A stretch of 23,404 bases of DNA from Bacillota bacterium (GTDB lineage: Bacteria; Bacillota; Clostridia; Acetivibrionales; DTU013), in contig JAEYOM010000140.1 in assembly GCA_023411715.1 (NCBI GenBank), forward strand, positions 1-23,404, in the 5' to 3' direction. The notes beneath the pieces are model-generated. The model ran no database searches and was not told where the DNA came from. It worked only from the letters and a program-made list of their open reading frames with translations. Made by a program: the position numbers and the translations under genes. This document shows positions 8,597 through 16,683 of the stretch, one piece after another (position 1 is the stretch's first letter; every line of letters starts with the position of its first letter).

Positions 8597-9811
8597 TTAT
8601 TTTGACGCTTCAATTAAGGCGTCCACAATTTCCCGGTAATACCATGATAGATCGATCCGGTTCAGCAATGCTGAAGCTTTTGAATCCCCGTACGTTTTGA
8701 AGTCTCCGCCCGTATCCCACCAGAAGCAAGTAATCCCATATTGTCTGGCGGATGATACCACATATTTCGCGTATTTTACCCGCTCCCCGGTATTATTCTT
8801 GTCCCAGGCCCCAAACTCGCCCAGGATGACCGGCACGCCATTACTCACAAATTTCCTGTTGAGCCTTTCCAGTATCATATCGATTTCATGCTCATCTTTG
8901 GAGGCATTCCAGTTGTTCCGCACCTCTGTCCAGAACACTTCTTTTTTTGTCCATGTGAATTCCTGCGGCATATATGTATGTATTTGGACAATAAGGCGAT
9001 TTTCCACCGCATCCGCCGGAAGCCGGAAGTTGTCTACAGCATCATGGTCAGGTGACGCTCCGTATGTGTTTACAATAAGATATCGTTCCTTATTAAAGCC
9101 TGCACCTTGCCGTATGACATTGACAAAAACCTGGTTTAAACGGTTTACAGTTTCATACGATGAAGCCTCCGTGCCTGTCCAGTTTTTATTTTCATCCAGA
9201 ACTTCATTAAAGCCTTCGAATAAAAGCTTTCCGCCATACCCCTGAAACCTGTCCGCTATTTGACGCCAGACTGTTTCCAGATGCTCTTCGCACTGTTGTT
9301 CAGTTTCACTGTCAGCATTCAGCCAGGCCTCTTCATGGTGCAGATTAATGATGCAATACATTCCGTTTTCAAGTACGTACTGCACGACTTCTTCCACCCG
9401 TTTCATCCAGGCTTCATCGATTTTATAATTCCCATCCAGATGGTCATACCAGGTTACCGGAACCCTTACAGCGCCGAATCCCGCGTCTGATACCTCCTTT
9501 ATCATCTGCCCGTTCGTGATGGGATTGCCCCATAATGTTTCATAATGGATAACATTTCCGGCTTTGGTAAAATCACAACAATCCAGCGTATTGCCAAGGT
9601 TCCATCCTATCTTCATGTCCCTTACCGCCTGGGAGGCTGACATGGTGTTTTTTGTGACAATTGGGATGTTATCAGCCGTTCCTTTGGCAGGTACCGAAAC
9701 GTTATTTTTTTTATCATCACCCGTATGATAAAAATTGAAATAAACATATAAAAAAAGGCACAATATGAGCCCCAATAAACCAAAAACCACATACAGCCAC
9801 TTTTTTCTCAT
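8597..9811 (-). CDS. membrane-anchored glycoside hydrolase family 5 (cellulase-like)
   Basis: A 404-residue protein with an uncleaved-looking signal anchor (hydrophobic residues about 6-27, no clear cleavage site) and a linker to about 55. A GH5 (beta/alpha)8 domain follows. Visible landmarks are WNLGNTLD near 70-77, ETLWGNP near 91, RVPVTW near 116, NLHHE near 156-160, FEGFNE with the acid/base Glu203, IHTYMP near 278, and ILGEFG with the nucleophile Glu332. All key residues are present, so it should be active. GH5 enzymes act on beta-1,4-glucans, mannans and related chains. Displayed outside the membrane within a polysaccharide operon, it more likely trims, releases or controls the length of the product than degrades food. 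It overlaps the upstream GT2 by 4 nt. Confidence 0.93.
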   Translation of the reverse strand: MRKKWLYVVFGLLGLILCLFLYVYFNFYHTGDDKKNNVSVPAKGTADNIPIVTKNTMSASQAVRDMKIGWNLGNTLDCCDFTKAGNVIHYETLWGNPITNGQMIKEVSDAGFGAVRVPVTWYDHLDGNYKIDEAWMKRVEEVVQYVLENGMYCIINLHHEEAWLNADSETEQQCEEHLETVWRQIADRFQGYGGKLLFEGFNEVLDENKNWTGTEASSYETVNRLNQVFVNVIRQGAGFNKERYLIVNTYGASPDHDAVDNFRLPADAVENRLIVQIHTYMPQEFTWTKKEVFWTEVRNNWNASKDEHEIDMILERLNRKFVSNGVPVILGEFGAWDKNNTGERVKYAKYVVSSARQYGITCFWWDTGGDFKTYGDSKASALLNRIDLSWYYREIVDALIEASK

Positions 9812-10782
9812 ACAGCGTCCCTGCCACCCAACAACCTTTTTATATTGAGAAGCGTGAAATACCCTTTGGGCGTGAAACTGAATATTTTATACCCAATACC
9901 CCGCACATCGTTTTTTGAGTTTATGTAGCAGTCCCGGTACCGTTTTTTGAGTACAGCCAGATCACAGCTTTGCGCCCGTCCTGTTGTCTTAATCATCCTG
10001 TACCGGGCAATAACCCTATCCAGGTAGGCTTTATGGACGAATGGTATTAAGTCCGTATATCCCCTTTGAATAAAATAATTTTTCCTGTCTTCAAGCATCT
10101 CGAAAATATCCGGTGTCATAGGATAATGGGGACTGCAGGTGATGCTGACGTCATTGACGCTATAATAGTACAGCACCTCTTCAGTTAGTGCGATCCTTTT
10201 CGCATTATCCATGACCTTATATGTCAGGAATTCATCTTCATTAATCTTGTTCAGCGGATAACGCAATCCCTCAAACAAATCCTTCCGATATAATTTATTG
10301 CATGGAATCGTATAGACCTGGCCATCTCTTCCATGCATATTTATCAATGCTTCACGTGCTGAAATCACATTTATTTTATCTGATTGCTTCGATTCCACGA
10401 ACGCTGATTCGCCTTCAAAGCGGGCCAACCTGCAGACCGACACCTCTGCTCCATATTTAAGACAATTGGATAACAATACTTCATACATCCGTTCATTGAT
10501 ATAATCATCAGAATCGACAAAACCGATAAAGTCTCCGGATGCCATATCGAGTCCGGCATTCCTTGCCGCCGATACACCCTTGTTCTCCTGGTGCAGAACC
10601 TTAATGCGCCCGTCCTTTTTTTCGTATGCATCACATAATTCGCCGCTTTTGTCCGGCGAACCGTCATCAATAAGAATGATCTCCAGGTTTTTGTATGTCT
10701 GATTGACTATGGAATCTAAACACCGCTTTAAATATTTCTCTCCGCGGTATACCGGTACAATGACCGATAATTTAGGATTCAT
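9808..10782 (-). CDS. family 2 glycosyltransferase (GT-A fold)
   Basis: A 324-residue enzyme with the GT2 motifs LSVIVPVYRGEKYLKRCLDS, IDDGSPDKSG, GVSAARNAGLD, the metal site FVDSDDYI near residue 95, and KINEDEFLTY near residue 190. The short C-terminal region (VRGIGYKIFSFTPKGYFTLL) is amphipathic and may touch the membrane. It is coupled to the genes on both sides by 4-nt overlaps. It transfers one sugar in repeat-unit assembly; donor and linkage unknown. Confidence 0.92.
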   Translation of the reverse strand: MNPKLSVIVPVYRGEKYLKRCLDSIVNQTYKNLEIILIDDGSPDKSGELCDAYEKKDGRIKVLHQENKGVSAARNAGLDMASGDFIGFVDSDDYINERMYEVLLSNCLKYGAEVSVCRLARFEGESAFVESKQSDKINVISAREALINMHGRDGQVYTIPCNKLYRKDLFEGLRYPLNKINEDEFLTYKVMDNAKRIALTEEVLYYYSVNDVSITCSPHYPMTPDIFEMLEDRKNYFIQRGYTDLIPFVHKAYLDRVIARYRMIKTTGRAQSCDLAVLKKRYRDCYINSKNDVRGIGYKIFSFTPKGYFTLLNIKRLLGGRDAV

Positions 10783-11795
10783 GCCGACCTCCTTTTGTTC
10801 ATCCTGATAAAATATTTTACGCCTGCCCTGATTCTCTTCAAGGTTTTGAACAGCAGATTGACGGCGGCCAGCCGGGATGAGTAATATACCAGGGCATCCC
10901 TTGATGTCGCATATTTTTTTCCTTTCAATTCTTTATATTTTGCTTTAATGGTGTCTTTGTCCTTAAGGCCGTAAGCGACATCGAACTGCTCGCGTAACAG
11001 CATTTCTTCAACTCTATCCGTATAATATGCCCGGTCTTTCATATCAATGCGGTTCAAGGTTTCAAGAAGCATGATTTTTCTCTCCGCTGAACGCTTGATG
11101 AACTCTTCCATCGTGATGCGGTCATGAGAATGACTCTGTTCCCTGATGACATAAGTGAACAGATCCTCCCTGATGTAGCCACAGGGGAAATTATATACGA
11201 CAGGAAGAAGCATTTGCATGTTCTGCCCCCTTCTCGACTCAAAGATATCCCGCTGGGGATTTGCAGCCAAAAAAGCGCTTCTTCTCACAATGAACAAGCC
11301 AGGGGAGTATTCAACATTTTTCTTCATGATCAGGTCTTTGAAAAGTTTATCTTCACCCGAAGGCGGAATTCTTCCGAAATCCCGCAGTTTCTTATTTAAA
11401 TCCCGCTCATGCACTTCCTTCCCGTAGCACTGAGCAATGCCGAGCCGAGGATGAGCTTCCATGAACTCCACTTTGCTTCTGACATTATTTTTATCCAGAA
11501 TATCATCGGCATCATGCCACATCAGATAATCTCCGTTGAAAATCTTGATGCCTTTGTTGACCGCCGCGGCTTGTCCGGCATTTTCCTGGTAAATATAGGT
11601 AAAGCTGTGTTTACCCGCTTCTATCAACGGCTTGTAGGAAAGCGCTATTTGCTCCGTACGATCGGTTGAACCGTCATTGATAAATATGAGCTCGATGTTT
11701 CTATAGGTCTGGTTCAGTATAGTATCAAAAAACCTGTTCAAAAAGTCTTCTCCATTAAAACATGGCGTAATTATAGACACGAGCTTTTCTTCCAT
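10779..11795 (-). CDS. family 2 glycosyltransferase, distinct subgroup
   Basis: About 338 residues. Motifs: VSIITPCFNGEDFLNRFFD, INDGSTDRTEQ, then AGQAAAVNKGIKI and the metal site WHDADDIL, which differ from the VSxARNxG and DSDD forms of the other four GT2 genes here. This group is common for glycosyltransferases of capsule and lipopolysaccharide side chains. I place the start at the ATG at 11795, which has a G-rich SD (GGGGG) 8 nt upstream. An in-frame GTG at 11804 would add three residues but sits directly against that SD. Downstream end overlaps the next GT2 by 4 nt. Confidence 0.9.
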   Translation of the reverse strand: MEEKLVSIITPCFNGEDFLNRFFDTILNQTYRNIELIFINDGSTDRTEQIALSYKPLIEAGKHSFTYIYQENAGQAAAVNKGIKIFNGDYLMWHDADDILDKNNVRSKVEFMEAHPRLGIAQCYGKEVHERDLNKKLRDFGRIPPSGEDKLFKDLIMKKNVEYSPGLFIVRRSAFLAANPQRDIFESRRGQNMQMLLPVVYNFPCGYIREDLFTYVIREQSHSHDRITMEEFIKRSAERKIMLLETLNRIDMKDRAYYTDRVEEMLLREQFDVAYGLKDKDTIKAKYKELKGKKYATSRDALVYYSSRLAAVNLLFKTLKRIRAGVKYFIRMNKRRSA

Positions 11796-11819
11796 GACCC
11801 TCACCCCCGGCCTGTTTCT

Positions 11820-12884
11820 CTACCATGACAGGCTCAAATTCCTTAAGTAGTATTCCGCTTCATTTCTTTCCTTTTCCAGAAGTTTTTTTTCTTTTTCATA
11901 ATCAATCGGCATACAGCTTTGCTCAACGGTCAATCTGCCGTACAGGCGGTCGTATAGGTCCATTTTGTACAATAGCGAATCAATTCTGGCATTCATCGGC
12001 ACATCCCTATCCTGTCTGAAAAATACCGTAAATAGCTTTTCAAAGGTGATAGACATGGCTGTCCCATGAAACGAATCGGTACAGATATAATCTGCATGGC
12101 GGAAAAGATAAAGAAAATGCTGGGGTCCGATATCGTAGAGCGATGTATCGGGTAACTCGCTCAGCTCAAGTATTTTCAGGCACAATCTTTCAGCCGTTTG
12201 CGCTATAAATTGCTTGTATGTTTCAGGTACCTCTCCCAGAAAATATACCAGCAAATATCGTTCGGGAATTTCTTTCCGAGGCTTTTCTTCTATTTTTCGA
12301 TAATCTTCGGAGGTCAGCAGCAGGGTAGGGTCTATGTGTACTAAAGCTTCTTTTCCGGTCAGCGCTCTGACGAGCTTTCTTCCGCTTTCCTCCCGAACCG
12401 ATATCGTATGCATTTGTGAAAGCCATTCTTTATATTTTCGGAGGAATTCCTCCGGAATATCATCTACACCGAAACTTGCTGCATAGGAATATCTTTTGCC
12501 GGGTTGGGTAAATACCATAAACTCAAAATCAGAGTTGAAATGAAAATTAGGATTCCACACCTGGTCGCTACCCGCAATAAACGCGTCATATTGCTTTGAA
12601 AAGTCTGTTTCATTTAATTTACCGTAACGGATTCTCCGGGCGTACCTTATGTATTTTTTACCGAACCCGTCAAAATATCTGCGCCTTCCCGATGCTTTCA
12701 CTATTCTTTTGACTATTCTTCTAATACGAGATAGAATCAGAGAATTCATACAGACATTTGATGATAAAATGGTTTCAGGCAATACACCATACTGCTCAAG
12801 CTTCTTCTGCAGCGCGTAATTTTGCAGGCGGTTCCCAAAATTCAACCCGCTATTGGTTATTGTTATTATTGCGACCTTTTTCAC
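11820..12884 (-). CDS. polysaccharide pyruvyl transferase family protein
   Basis: A 354-residue protein of the PS_pyruv_trans family (CsaB/EpsO/WcaK type). Landmarks are the N-terminal KKVAIITITNSGLNFGNRLQ (nucleotide-fold strand with a G-N pair), AFIAGSDQVWNPNF near residue 95, YAASFGVDDIPEEF near 130, SVREESGRKLVR near 158, HIDPTLLLT near 180, and CTDSFHGTAMSITFEKLF near 275, which carries the conserved D-(S/G)-H/R pattern. Members transfer pyruvate from phosphoenolpyruvate to sugar hydroxyls to form ketals, adding negative charge; some relatives do other modifications. Its ATG overlaps the stop of the Wzz-like gene by 4 nt. Predicted product: a pyruvylated, acidic polysaccharide. Confidence 0.9.
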   Translation of the reverse strand: MKKVAIITITNSGLNFGNRLQNYALQKKLEQYGVLPETILSSNVCMNSLILSRIRRIVKRIVKASGRRRYFDGFGKKYIRYARRIRYGKLNETDFSKQYDAFIAGSDQVWNPNFHFNSDFEFMVFTQPGKRYSYAASFGVDDIPEEFLRKYKEWLSQMHTISVREESGRKLVRALTGKEALVHIDPTLLLTSEDYRKIEEKPRKEIPERYLLVYFLGEVPETYKQFIAQTAERLCLKILELSELPDTSLYDIGPQHFLYLFRHADYICTDSFHGTAMSITFEKLFTVFFRQDRDVPMNARIDSLLYKMDLYDRLYGRLTVEQSCMPIDYEKEKKLLEKERNEAEYYLRNLSLSW

Positions 12885-13609
12885 CCCTCGGATAACACCT
12901 CGTCCATTACTTCAGCTTGCTTTTCTCCTGCCTCGTAATAGGGAACTATCCCCAATATCTCATCCTCAAATACATAACTAAGGCATTGCGTTATGGATCG
13001 CACCTTGTTCGAAAACAACTCTTTCAGCGCGATAATAGCGCAGATCGCGAAAAAAGCTGTCCCTGTAAAAAGCAATTGTCTCTTTAATGTGTCGTTTCCC
13101 TTGGATACGATATATCGGTCGGCTTCATCCAATATCTGTATGGAATCGTTCCCTGTGATATTTGATACTTCCATGACAAAAGCCTCCGCTACCGCATTGG
13201 CCACATTCATAGCCAGCTCCGGCGATTCACTGTCCGCCGAGATACGCATTACATAGGAATTGTCGCTTAAACTCATCATGATCATCTTCTGGATCTGATC
13301 GGCGGTGACCTCTGTATCGTTTAGCAGAGACGCCGCATATTCACATACTTTTCTGCTGGATATGAAATCCGAATAGTTAACCATCGTCCTGACATCTGTA
13401 TCCGACAGCTTATATGACCCGTAAGTGGCGCAAAATACGGATGCGGTCGCGCTATAAACCTGTGTGCCATTTACGGTAATGAGGAATCCGGAAAATACCC
13501 CTATCAAAGTTACCAACGCTATAAGGATTTTTCTCTTCCATAATGCCGCTATCGCCAGCTTGAAATCTTCTATATCGATTTTGTCCGCCATTTTAATTTC
13601 ATCCATCAT
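12881..13609 (-). CDS. Wzz/CpsC-type chain-length determinant and kinase-adaptor protein
   Basis: About 242 residues with the Wzz arrangement. A short cytoplasmic start (DKIDIEDFKLAIAALWKRK) is followed by a first membrane helix (ILIALVTLIGVFSGFLI), an extracytoplasmic domain with TGTQVYSATASVFCATYG-like entry, and a second helix (LLFTGTAFFAICAIIAL). A cytoplasmic tail ends ILGIVPYYEAGEKQ. In Gram-positive systems the tail contacts and activates the BY-kinase encoded two genes upstream. I use the ATG at 13609 (AGGA 5 nt upstream; the next ATG at 13606 is 8 nt away). The longer frame from 13651 starts inside the neighbour. Odd: the proline-rich motif normally preceding helix 2 is not visible (here DRYIVSKGNDTLKRQ). 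Confidence 0.85.
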   Translation of the reverse strand: MMDEIKMADKIDIEDFKLAIAALWKRKILIALVTLIGVFSGFLITVNGTQVYSATASVFCATYGSYKLSDTDVRTMVNYSDFISSRKVCEYAASLLNDTEVTADQIQKMIMMSLSDNSYVMRISADSESPELAMNVANAVAEAFVMEVSNITGNDSIQILDEADRYIVSKGNDTLKRQLLFTGTAFFAICAIIALKELFSNKVRSITQCLSYVFEDEILGIVPYYEAGEKQAEVMDEVLSEG

Positions 13610-13616
13610 GTCTATC

Positions 13617-14531
13617 CTATACTCTCCGTTCTCTTCTGATCTCAAAAGCAATGCCTGTAAAGCACAGCAGTATGGCCAGTAAGCAGCTTAATTGCAATAT
13701 TTTTGTAATATTAATATTGATGTCGAAAAATTCAACATCGTTATTGGCGGCAGGAGGATCCACTCCCCCGGCCGGCTTAGGGATTACTTCTACCTGATAG
13801 TTCTGGGTTTCAGTCGAATATTTGTTTCCCTGCGCGTCAGTGTAAGAAAACGATACCGATATATTTTGCATGCCTGTTGAAGAAAAACCAATATATATCT
13901 CCTGATTCTTCCTGCTCCCGCTGAAAACTGTCCCCAATTCGACTTTGGCATTATCCATTCCGCTGCCTTTGACCGTCATGACCGTATTGTATATCTCTTC
14001 ATTCTTTATGTTTTCGTAAGTAACACTGAACCTCGATTTTACATTCAACGCTACGGTTTCCGGTATATAGACCCGAAGGATCCTGAGAAAGTCCTGCGAT
14101 ATCGGAAGATTTATAACCGTACTGGTCGAAGTCACACCTCTGGCATCATCCTGGTATGAAATGTTTATAACACTGTTCAGATACCCGCCTTCCAGTCCGT
14201 TTGCCACCTTCAGCGGTATTACTGCCTTCATTTCATTGCCCGCAGGGATGGAATCGATATATGCCTGGCTTGATGCGCCATATTGGGGATGGACATGAGG
14301 ATCAGGGCTCTCGAAGGTTATCAGGACGCTATATACCGGATATGTCGCATTCATGTTCTTCAGCGTCAGGGTAAGCTCATTGTCCTTGCCCTGGCTCAGT
14401 CCATCCCCGACAAGCTCATAACCTGTCACCATGACCCTGGGCTGGTTATTGTCCGCATATGCATACTGCGCCGATGTAAACCAGCACAATAAAGCCAGCA
14501 CTGAAACGAACATCCATAAACGTTTATACAT
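13617..14531 (-). CDS. unrecognised extracellular protein anchored by a C-terminal membrane helix
   Basis: I do not recognise a family with certainty. The 304-residue protein has a clear signal peptide (hydrophobic core VSVLALLCWFTSA, likely cleavage after AYA at 26). Two beta-rich domains follow, resembling CARDB/COG1361-type Ig-like folds: residues 35-135, with VTGYELVGDGLSQGKDNELT and LTLKNMN; and residues 140-250, with IPETVALNVKSRFSVTYENI and VSFSYTDAQGNKYSTETQNY. A proline-rich linker (IPKPAGGVDPPAANND) leads to a single C-terminal helix (about 277-297) ending in the positive stop-transfer RRERRV. It would be exposed outside with its tail inside. It lies between the BY-kinase (8-nt overlap) and Wzz genes, suggesting a role in assembly, length control or surface retention of the polymer. 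Confidence 0.8.
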   Translation of the reverse strand: MYKRLWMFVSVLALLCWFTSAQYAYADNNQPRVMVTGYELVGDGLSQGKDNELTLTLKNMNATYPVYSVLITFESPDPHVHPQYGASSQAYIDSIPAGNEMKAVIPLKVANGLEGGYLNSVINISYQDDARGVTSTSTVINLPISQDFLRILRVYIPETVALNVKSRFSVTYENIKNEEIYNTVMTVKGSGMDNAKVELGTVFSGSRKNQEIYIGFSSTGMQNISVSFSYTDAQGNKYSTETQNYQVEVIPKPAGGVDPPAANNDVEFFDININITKILQLSCLLAILLCFTGIAFEIRRERRV

Positions 14532-15282
14532 CCACCCGACTCCTTCTGCCTTTTATCCTTCTTTTTACAAGCTTCAGAGCATGCTTATACCTTCTCATCA
14601 TATCGCCCGCTGAAAAATAGTCGTAATTTATTACATATCTCCCATATTGCTTTAAATCCACCTTATTAATGATCAGACCATAATATTTATCCGGGTATCC
14701 CTGTATTGCCCGTCTCGCGTCCCAAATCTGTTTTTTGGTTGTCATGCCCAGTCCTGCCACAAGCGCGATACCATCGACAACGGGAAACAATATATCTGCA
14801 TCCGGAGAAACAGTGATGGGCGGAGTATCGGCAATAATATATTCATATTCCTTTTTTAAAAATCCGGCCAGCTCAACCATGTCCGCCGAGCACAGCAGTC
14901 TGACCGGGCTTTGCTGCGCCTCGCCGCAGGCAATATAATCCAGCAGCTTGTAATTTGTGTTATGAATAATATCATCTTTGCTAACCTTTCCTGCCAGAAA
15001 ATCCGACAGCCCAGATTGGGAGATGGCTCCAAGTCTTTTGTAACAGCTGCTTTTTCTCAGGTCACAATCGATCAGAAGCGTCTTCCGGCCGAAAAGGGAC
15101 AGCGCGATAGCCAGGTTGATGGACAGAGCCGTAGTGCCGCTGGCCGGACTGCATCCTGTAAGTATGATCATCTTCCCGTCATTAACGCTCTTTCGTTTAA
15201 AGAGTTGTACAACTATCCTGTCAGTAGCGTCATTTATCAGCGGGCTTTCTTCCCTATAAAGCTTTATGGCGATTTGTTCCAT
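14524..15282 (-). CDS. cpsD: CpsD/CapB-like bacterial tyrosine kinase (possibly degenerate)
   Basis: A 252-residue P-loop protein of the BY-kinase/MinD group. Walker A region is GCSPASGTT (residues 43-51), Walker A' is LLIDCDLRK (69-77), and Walker B is IIADTPP (149-155). It is followed by GLIINKVDL and a C-terminal stretch with four tyrosines (Y213, Y216, Y220, Y222) that could be the autophosphorylation cluster. Known members are activated by the Wzz/CpsC tail and cycle phosphorylation to control polymer synthesis. Odd: the Walker A lysine (usually GKS/T) is a threonine here, so ATP binding or catalysis may be altered. A good match to family length and context otherwise. Confidence 0.87.
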   Translation of the reverse strand: MEQIAIKLYREESPLINDATDRIVVQLFKRKSVNDGKMIILTGCSPASGTTALSINLAIALSLFGRKTLLIDCDLRKSSCYKRLGAISQSGLSDFLAGKVSKDDIIHNTNYKLLDYIACGEAQQSPVRLLCSADMVELAGFLKKEYEYIIADTPPITVSPDADILFPVVDGIALVAGLGMTTKKQIWDARRAIQGYPDKYYGLIINKVDLKQYGRYVINYDYFSAGDMMRRYKHALKLVKRRIKGRRSRVDV

Positions 15283-15293
15283 ATCTTTTCCTT

Positions 15294-15968
15294 TCAGTAT
15301 GCGTTTAAATCCCCTAATATTACAGGGATTGTCCTGGCGATTATCTCAAAATCACGCTTCAGACTTCTTTCTCTGATATATTTCAAATCCAGTCTGACCA
15401 TTTCATCAAAGCCGACCCGGTTTCTCCCGCTGACCTGCCAGAGGCCTGTAAGCCCCGGCTTTACCGAAAGCCGGAGGTCATGCCACGCGTCATACTTAAC
15501 CACTTCGCGTAGTATTGGCGGCCTCGGGCCGACAATACTCATATCGCCCTTTAATATATTGAAAAGCTGAGGCAGTTCGTCTATGCTGGTCTTTCTGATG
15601 ATTCTTCCCACCGCCGTGATTCTGGGGTCATCTTTGATCTTGAACATATGACCGGATACTTCATTCATACTTTCAACCAACGTAAATAACTTTTCAGCAT
15701 TATTTACCATGGACCGGAATTTGTACATTTTGAATACTTTACCCTTATAACCGTTTCTCTCCTGAATAAACAATATTCTTCCAGGCGATGTAAGCTTGAT
15801 CAATAACGCGCTTGATAAAAACACAGGCGATAATATTATGATTCCAAACAGAGCAAAAACGATATCAATTGCTCTCTTGGCGAAAAGGTAAACGACCGAA
15901 ACATTCTCAAACAGGCCCCTCCGGTCAATGACGCTCCTTACCTCAGCCAGTTTCTCTCCCATGATCAT
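15294..15968 (-). CDS. initiating undecaprenyl-phosphate sugar-phosphate transferase
   Basis: About 224 residues, the short form of the bacterial sugar transferase family (PF02397; WcaJ, CpsE and PglC relatives). Motifs: AKRAIDIVFALFGIIILSPV (re-entrant or membrane helix), PGRILFIQERNGYKGKVFKM, YKFRSM, DDPRITAVGRIIRKTSIDEL with PQLFNILKGDMSIVGPRPP, and PGLTGLWQVSGRN. These include the catalytic Asp/Glu of the KTSIDELPQL segment. It transfers the first sugar-1-phosphate (Glc, Gal or an amino sugar) to undecaprenyl phosphate. I choose ATG 15968 because GGGGGAG sits 9 nt upstream; a longer frame would start with TTG at 15989. It overlaps the phosphatase gene by 26 nt. Confidence 0.93.
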   Translation of the reverse strand: MIMGEKLAEVRSVIDRRGLFENVSVVYLFAKRAIDIVFALFGIIILSPVFLSSALLIKLTSPGRILFIQERNGYKGKVFKMYKFRSMVNNAEKLFTLVESMNEVSGHMFKIKDDPRITAVGRIIRKTSIDELPQLFNILKGDMSIVGPRPPILREVVKYDAWHDLRLSVKPGLTGLWQVSGRNRVGFDEMVRLDLKYIRERSLKRDFEIIARTIPVILGDLNAY

Positions 15969-16683
15969 GATCAACTGCTCCCCCTGCAATGTTGATTATT
16001 TCCGGCGGTTTTGGATTTAGAAGCTTCTCAGAATACTCTTCATCGCAAAGACGGTATAATTTATCAACGGCAGCAGGGAATATGGTCTTGTAATCCATGG
16101 CGCAATGTGCATTTGAAGCCACGTAGTCAACCACTCCGGCTTTTAGAAGCTGACAGGCGGCTTCCTTGACCAGAAAACCATATACACCTGCAATACTTCC
16201 GGCGTCAATCTGTACCTGGCAGTTGACAACATTTATCAGATTGATTAAGTTTCTAAGATTCCTTATTATTTTCCGGTTTCTCTCCGGATGGGCGATAATT
16301 ATTTTGATATTCGCGGCGGCAATTTTTTGAATAAGTCTGGCAGCAGTCTCAAACGGGGCATTGTAAGGCAGTTCCAGCAGCATTCTTTGCGAATTGGCAA
16401 AGTTGATGCTTTCTATGGCATCGATGAAGTTGATAAGCTTATCTTCAGCCAACACTTCATTCCCCAGTCTGATATCCATCCCGTAATCCGCTGCTCTTTC
16501 TGCAAGCAGCTCATACTTCTCCAATGCGCGGTCATTGCAAAAGATGCCTAACTGGAAATGCGGTGTGGCGATAATTGTATCTATGCTGTTCTTCTTTGCT
16601 GTCTCAATCATCCTGATTGACTCATCAAGACAGCTCGAGCCATCATCGACTCCAAAAATCAAATGGCTGTGAATATCAATCAT
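15943..16683 (-). CDS. cpsB: CpsB/CapC-like PHP-domain protein tyrosine phosphatase
   Basis: A 246-residue PHP-family protein with the expected metal-site motifs. These are IDIHSHLIFGVDDGS (H5, H7, D13/D14), IATPHF (H42), LGNEV (E76), MLLELP (E104), AHPER (H132) and ASNAH (N191, H193). CpsB enzymes are Mn-dependent phosphatases that reset the BY-kinase and thereby tune capsule output. Odd: the last motif is normally SDAH, with the Asp as a metal ligand, but here it reads SNAH. Activity could be reduced or metal use changed. The ATG overlaps the preceding stop as TAATG. Its adjacency to the sugar transferase and BY-kinase genes supports the assignment. Confidence 0.9.
   Translation of the reverse strand: MIDIHSHLIFGVDDGSSCLDESIRMIETAKKNSIDTIIATPHFQLGIFCNDRALEKYELLAERAADYGMDIRLGNEVLAEDKLINFIDAIESINFANSQRMLLELPYNAPFETAARLIQKIAAANIKIIIAHPERNRKIIRNLRNLINLINVVNCQVQIDAGSIAGVYGFLVKEAACQLLKAGVVDYVASNAHCAMDYKTIFPAAVDKLYRLCDEEYSEKLLNPKPPEIINIAGGAVDHDHGRETG

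Noticed and set aside
8578..8613. Longer N-terminus for the second GT14 enzyme starting at 8613
   Set aside because: It would overlap the GH5 gene, lacks an SD, and adds a basic stretch before the conserved MSRHAYLIMAHN start, which has a strong GGAGG at 9 nt.
14911..15570. 219-codon open frame on the plus strand
   Set aside because: Antisense to the BY-kinase and sugar transferase genes, which carry clear family motifs; it resembles no protein family.
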